6,804 bases of DNA from Clostridia bacterium (GTDB lineage: Bacteria; Bacillota; Clostridia; Christensenellales; Aristaeellaceae). The stretch lies in NCBI GenBank assembly GCA_016296675.1, contig JAEDIV010000138.1, positions 1 through 6,804 on the forward strand, written 5' to 3'. Of this stretch, positions 5,463-6,804 are shown one piece after another (positions within the stretch are counted from its first letter, which is position 1; every line of letters starts with the position of its first letter). The notes beneath the pieces are model-generated. The model saw nothing but the letters and a program-made list of their open reading frames with translations, did no database searches and had not been told where the DNA came from. The position numbers and the translations under genes are program-made.

Positions 5463-6632
5463 ATGAAGAAAATCAAGCGCGCAGTGGTCGTCGTGCTGGA
5501 CGGCTGCGGCGTCGGCGCATCGCCCGATGCAGCAAAATATGGAGACGCAGGATGCAATACCCTTTTAAATGTTTGGAAGCTGAAAAAGCCGGATATCCCG
5601 AATCTGATCGAGCTGGGTCTTGGCAAGATCCTGGGCATCGATGACGAGGATCCTGTCGGCTGCTACGGAAAAATGCGTGAAAAGGCCGCCGGCAAGGACA
5701 CCACCACCGGTCACTGGGAGCTTGCAGGCCTTACGCTTGAAAAGCCCTTCCCCACCTACCCCAATGGTTTCCCGGAGGAACTGATCAAGAAATTCGAAGA
5801 AGAAACCGGCATGCAGGTCATCGGAAACCGCCCCGCCTCCGGCACCGAAATCATCAAGGAACTGGGCGACGAGCACTATGTCACCGGAAAACTCATCGTC
5901 TACACCTCCGCCGACAGCGTTTTCCAGATCGCCGCGCATGAAGACGTCGTTCCCGTTCAGGAGCTTTATCACATCTGCCGCATCGCCCGCCGCCTTTTGA
6001 AGGACGAGCATTGCGTCGGCCGCGTCATCGCACGCCCGTTCATCGGCTCCGCCGGAAACTACACAAGAACCGGCAACCGCCGCGACTTCTCCGTTGAGCC
6101 CTTCGGCGAGACCATGCTGGACGTCCTTCGCAAAAACAAGCTGGACGTAATCGGCGTCGGCAAGATCGAAGATATCTTCAATCACCGCGGCCTTACCGAA
6201 TCCGATCATGCCGCAGGCAACGACGCGTGCATCGATTCCATGATCAAGACCCTCAAAAAGGACAACTGGAAGGGCCTCATGTTTGTAAATCTGGTCGATA
6301 CCGATGCGCTCTACGGCCACAGAAACGACGTGGACGGCTTTGCCGAGTGCCTCGAGGCGTTCGACAGCTATATTCCTGAAATTCTCGGCCTTCTGGGCGA
6401 TGACGGCGTTCTCATTATCACTGCCGACCACGGCTGCGATCCCGCCTTCCCCGGAACCGACCACACGAGAGAAGAGGTTCCCGTCATGGTATGGGGCCTG
6501 GGCCTGAAAGAGGGCGTGGATCTCGGCACCCGCGAAAGCTTTGCAGACATTGCAAAAACCGTCTGCGATGCTTTCGGCGTCGAAAACACGCTCGACGGCA
6601 AGAGCTTCTTTGAAGAGATCAAAGAAGACTAA
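5463..6632 (+). CDS. deoB: Phosphopentomutase DeoB
   Basis: Cytoplasmic enzyme of the alkaline phosphatase superfamily that interconverts (deoxy)ribose 1-phosphate and (deoxy)ribose 5-phosphate, linking nucleoside breakdown to central carbon metabolism. The 389 residues match the family length of about 390. All expected metal and catalytic residues are present: Asp13 in VVLDGCGVG; Thr82 in DTTTGHWE (79-86), equivalent to the phosphorylated Thr85 of the Bacillus cereus enzyme; Asp151 in TSADSVFQIAAHE; Asp281 and His286 in DTDALYGHRND; Asp322 and His323 in ADHG; and His334 in GTDHTREEVP. The characteristic cap-domain segments NRPASGTEI (122-130) and NYTRTGNRRDF (199-209) are intact. The ATG at 5463 follows AAGGAG (5448-5453) by nine bases; an in-frame ATG at 5379 has no such site. 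No other nucleoside-salvage gene is visible in the window, though one may follow to the right. The long upstream region and its alternative hairpins leave room for leader-based control. Confidence 0.97.
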   Translation: MKKIKRAVVVVLDGCGVGASPDAAKYGDAGCNTLLNVWKLKKPDIPNLIELGLGKILGIDDEDPVGCYGKMREKAAGKDTTTGHWELAGLTLEKPFPTYPNGFPEELIKKFEEETGMQVIGNRPASGTEIIKELGDEHYVTGKLIVYTSADSVFQIAAHEDVVPVQELYHICRIARRLLKDEHCVGRVIARPFIGSAGNYTRTGNRRDFSVEPFGETMLDVLRKNKLDVIGVGKIEDIFNHRGLTESDHAAGNDACIDSMIKTLKKDNWKGLMFVNLVDTDALYGHRNDVDGFAECLEAFDSYIPEILGLLGDDGVLIITADHGCDPAFPGTDHTREEVPVMVWGLGLKEGVDLGTRESFADIAKTVCDAFGVENTLDGKSFFEEIKED

Positions 6633-6649
6633 AACAATTTCATACGCGC

Positions 6650-6679
6650 CTTCCGCTTTTCATCCTGCACAAGCGGAAG
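6650..6679 (+). other. First hairpin after deoB
   Basis: CTTCCGCTT (6650-6658) and AAGCGGAAG (6671-6679) form a perfect 9-bp stem with a 12-base loop, starting 17 bases after the deoB stop. No T tract follows, so it is not a textbook terminator. It may protect the 3' end of the deoB message. Confidence 0.5.
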
Positions 6680-6692
6680 ATGTATCCTGAGC

Positions 6693-6728
6693 GAACCCGC
6701 CATCAGAAGACCATCTGACGGCGGGTTC
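6693..6728 (+). other. Second, very stable hairpin after deoB
   Basis: Nine GC-rich pairs (6693-6701 with 6720-6728), one A/C mismatch, then six more pairs (6703-6707 and G6706 region with 6714-6718) close a short AGACCA-type loop. It is the strongest fold in this stretch, yet neither strand has a T run after it. It may stop transcription without a U tract, stabilise RNA, or be part of a leader for the next gene. Confidence 0.55.
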
Positions 6729-6756
6729 AGATCATCAACAAACCTCCGGGAGAGGT

Positions 6757-6787
6757 ATGGAGAGGGAGATAACTTCCTCTCCATTTT
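6757..6787 (+). terminator. Candidate terminator at the right end
   Basis: ATGGAGAGG (6757-6765) pairs perfectly with CCTCTCCAT (6776-6784) and is followed by TTTT (6784-6787). It may be the terminator of deoB or an attenuator before a gene beyond the window. A second GGAGAGG (6749-6755) lies three bases upstream and could take the place of the first arm, or pair with ACCTC at 6742-6746. Confidence 0.5.
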
Positions 6788-6804
6788 CAATCGATTTTGG
6801 CGGC

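Noticed and set aside
5565..6464. 299-codon open frame antisense to deoB
   Set aside because: It lies wholly opposite a gene with complete phosphopentomutase motifs. Its composition is a by-product of the deoB codons and it has no known domain.

Overview
The window most likely comes from a Gram-positive, Clostridia-like bacterium (Bacillota), perhaps an uncultured gut or anaerobic lineage. The evidence is strong AGGAGG-type ribosome binding sites, sigma-A-like promoters, a stand-alone lipoyl-less E2-type acyltransferase of a kind I associate with Clostridia, a secreted protein with an HPH/CxCG cysteine cluster, and a Bacillus-type phosphopentomutase. This placement is inference: no rRNA or other marker is present. 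The standard genetic code fits every gene, and TGA serves as a stop.

Layout from left to right: (1) positions 1-87 hold a palindrome and a rho-independent terminator reading rightward, which must serve a gene outside the window. (2) mntP, a manganese exporter, lies on the minus strand at 88-636. (3) A membrane-anchored, proline-free coiled-coil protein lies on the minus strand at 772-1476, upstream of mntP and driven by a good promoter. (4) A divergent gene on the plus strand at 1671-2591 encodes an E2/CAT-superfamily acyltransferase-like protein whose HxxxDG active-site motif is changed, and it ends in a strong terminator. (5) A large secreted protein of unknown function (776 residues, minus strand, 2736-5066) has a GTG start, a TATAAT promoter, a Cys/His cluster and a long helical C-terminal half. 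(6) A 396-base divergent intergenic region follows, containing repeats and alternative hairpins before deoB. (7) deoB (phosphopentomutase) lies on the plus strand at 5463-6632, followed by three tandem hairpins that run to the window edge.

The genes do not form one evident pathway. MntP works in metal homeostasis, and DeoB joins nucleoside salvage to the pentose phosphate pathway. The other three are an enzyme-like protein of unknown substrate and two envelope or secreted proteins without assigned function. Only the coiled-coil gene and mntP are co-oriented neighbours that might share a transcript. I see no mobile element, CRISPR array, tRNA or rRNA. The points most worth a second look are the altered E2 active site, the Cys/His cluster of the secreted protein, and the repeat-based alternative pairing upstream of deoB.
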